In this document: positions 63,848-64,000 of the stretch, piece by piece | Position numbering within the stretch: the stretch's first letter is position 1 | How the letters are laid out: every line of letters begins with the position of its first letter | Source: Melioribacter sp. | GTDB taxonomy: Bacteria; Bacteroidota; Ignavibacteria; Ignavibacteriales; Melioribacteraceae | Direction: 5' to 3' | Assembly: GCA_020723965.1 (NCBI GenBank) | Contig: DYHW01000001.1 | Span: forward strand, 358,587-422,586 | DNA: 64,000 nt | Program-made: the position numbers and the translations under genes | The notes under the pieces: generated by a model | Told to the model about the DNA's origin: nothing | The model's input: only the letters and a program-made list of their open reading frames with translations | Databases searched by the model: none

Positions 63848-64000
63848 TTAAAAATCTAAACCTATAGAGACGTAATATCTGGGTTTTGACCATTTATCAA
63901 GATCATATTTCCACGCAATATCAATTCTCCACAAGAAAAGCATATAAACTCTAAAGCCAACGCCTGTGCCAAGGAGCAGGTCTTTTGTTACTGTTTCGCC
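63848..64000 (-). CDS. 3' end of an outer-membrane beta-barrel protein gene (partial)
   Basis: Fifty codons plus a TAA stop at 63848-63850 remain open to the right edge. The encoded end shows the alternating pattern of barrel strands (LLLGTGVGFRVYML, then RIDIAWKYDLDKW, then RYYVSIGLDF) and ends in Phe, the usual BAM-recognised outer-membrane terminus. It is likely the C-terminus of a BamA/Omp85-like or surface-antigen barrel. The rest lies outside the window. Confidence 0.75.
   Translation of the reverse strand, partial: GETVTKDLLLGTGVGFRVYMLFLWRIDIAWKYDLDKWSKPRYYVSIGLDF

Overview
The window is chromosomal DNA from a free-living Gram-negative bacterium. It is AT-rich, encodes lipid A genes (lpxB, lpxK), SecD and SecF, lipoproteins and an outer-membrane barrel end, and has weak or variable Shine-Dalgarno sites with several TTG starts. 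Gene content and style suggest the Bacteroidota/Chlorobiota/Ignavibacteriota group, most likely an Ignavibacteria-like organism. This is an inference from protein style; no 16S or other rRNA gene is present. I saw no tRNA, rRNA, CRISPR array, insertion sequence or prophage. Almost all of the window is coding.

Layout, left to right. (1) 1-9 kb, + strand: 7TM-HD phosphohydrolase, XerC/D recombinase, a SPOR-like lipoprotein, an O-antigen-ligase-like protein with a large inserted propeller-like region, a family 2 glycosyltransferase, NAD kinase and a thioredoxin-fold protein, closed by a bidirectional terminator. (2) 9-13 kb, - strand: a tightly coupled four-gene operon of two D-Ala-D-Ala-ligase-like ATP-grasp enzymes, a GNAT acetyltransferase and a lysine 2,3-aminomutase. 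This is the best candidate for an undescribed small-molecule pathway. (3) 13-32 kb, - strand: recG, gpsA, plsY, ispD, queA, ppdK, then a run transcribed as GH2-like membrane protein, smc, HAD phosphatase, ICMT-like methyltransferase, lpxB, DUF374 acyltransferase and lpxK. (4) 32.4-35 kb: an accessory divergent pair, a DNA methyltransferase and a protein that looks like a PD-(D/E)XK nuclease carrying four Cys4 zinc ribbons, probably a restriction-modification system. (5) 35-37 kb, - strand: tpiA, a NifU-domain protein and an Mrp/ApbC ATPase. (6) 37.4-40.7 kb, + strand: an iron-uptake operon with a membrane-anchored DtxR-FeoA-FeoA regulator and a FeoB split into separate GTPase and permease genes. 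(7) 40.8-47 kb, - strand: ppk1, dCMP deaminase, a 639-bp gap with a strong minus-strand terminator, an orphan histidine kinase, purA and a STAS protein. (8) 47.3-55 kb, + strand: an ECF sigma factor followed by a dense partner-switching module (three PP2C/SpoIIE phosphatases, one STAS antagonist, one RsbW-like kinase). (9) 55-63 kb, - strand: secD-secF, the rpsF-ssb-rpsR-rplI operon, prs-rplY-pth and an LppM-like lipoprotein. (10) The right end has a FmdB-type zinc-ribbon gene and the 3' end of an outer-membrane protein gene.

How the parts fit: much of the window is envelope biogenesis (plsY/gpsA, lpxB/lpxK/DUF374, O-antigen ligase and glycosyltransferase, secDF) and core translation or nucleotide metabolism. 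Set into this are four less ordinary modules: the KamA/GNAT/ATP-grasp operon, the zinc-ribbon R-M-like pair, the split Feo system and the multi-phosphatase partner-switching cluster. A further point of interest is a possible -1 frameshift site at the end of ppdK, where two in-phase A AAA AAG heptamers precede a Lys-rich tail in the -1 frame.
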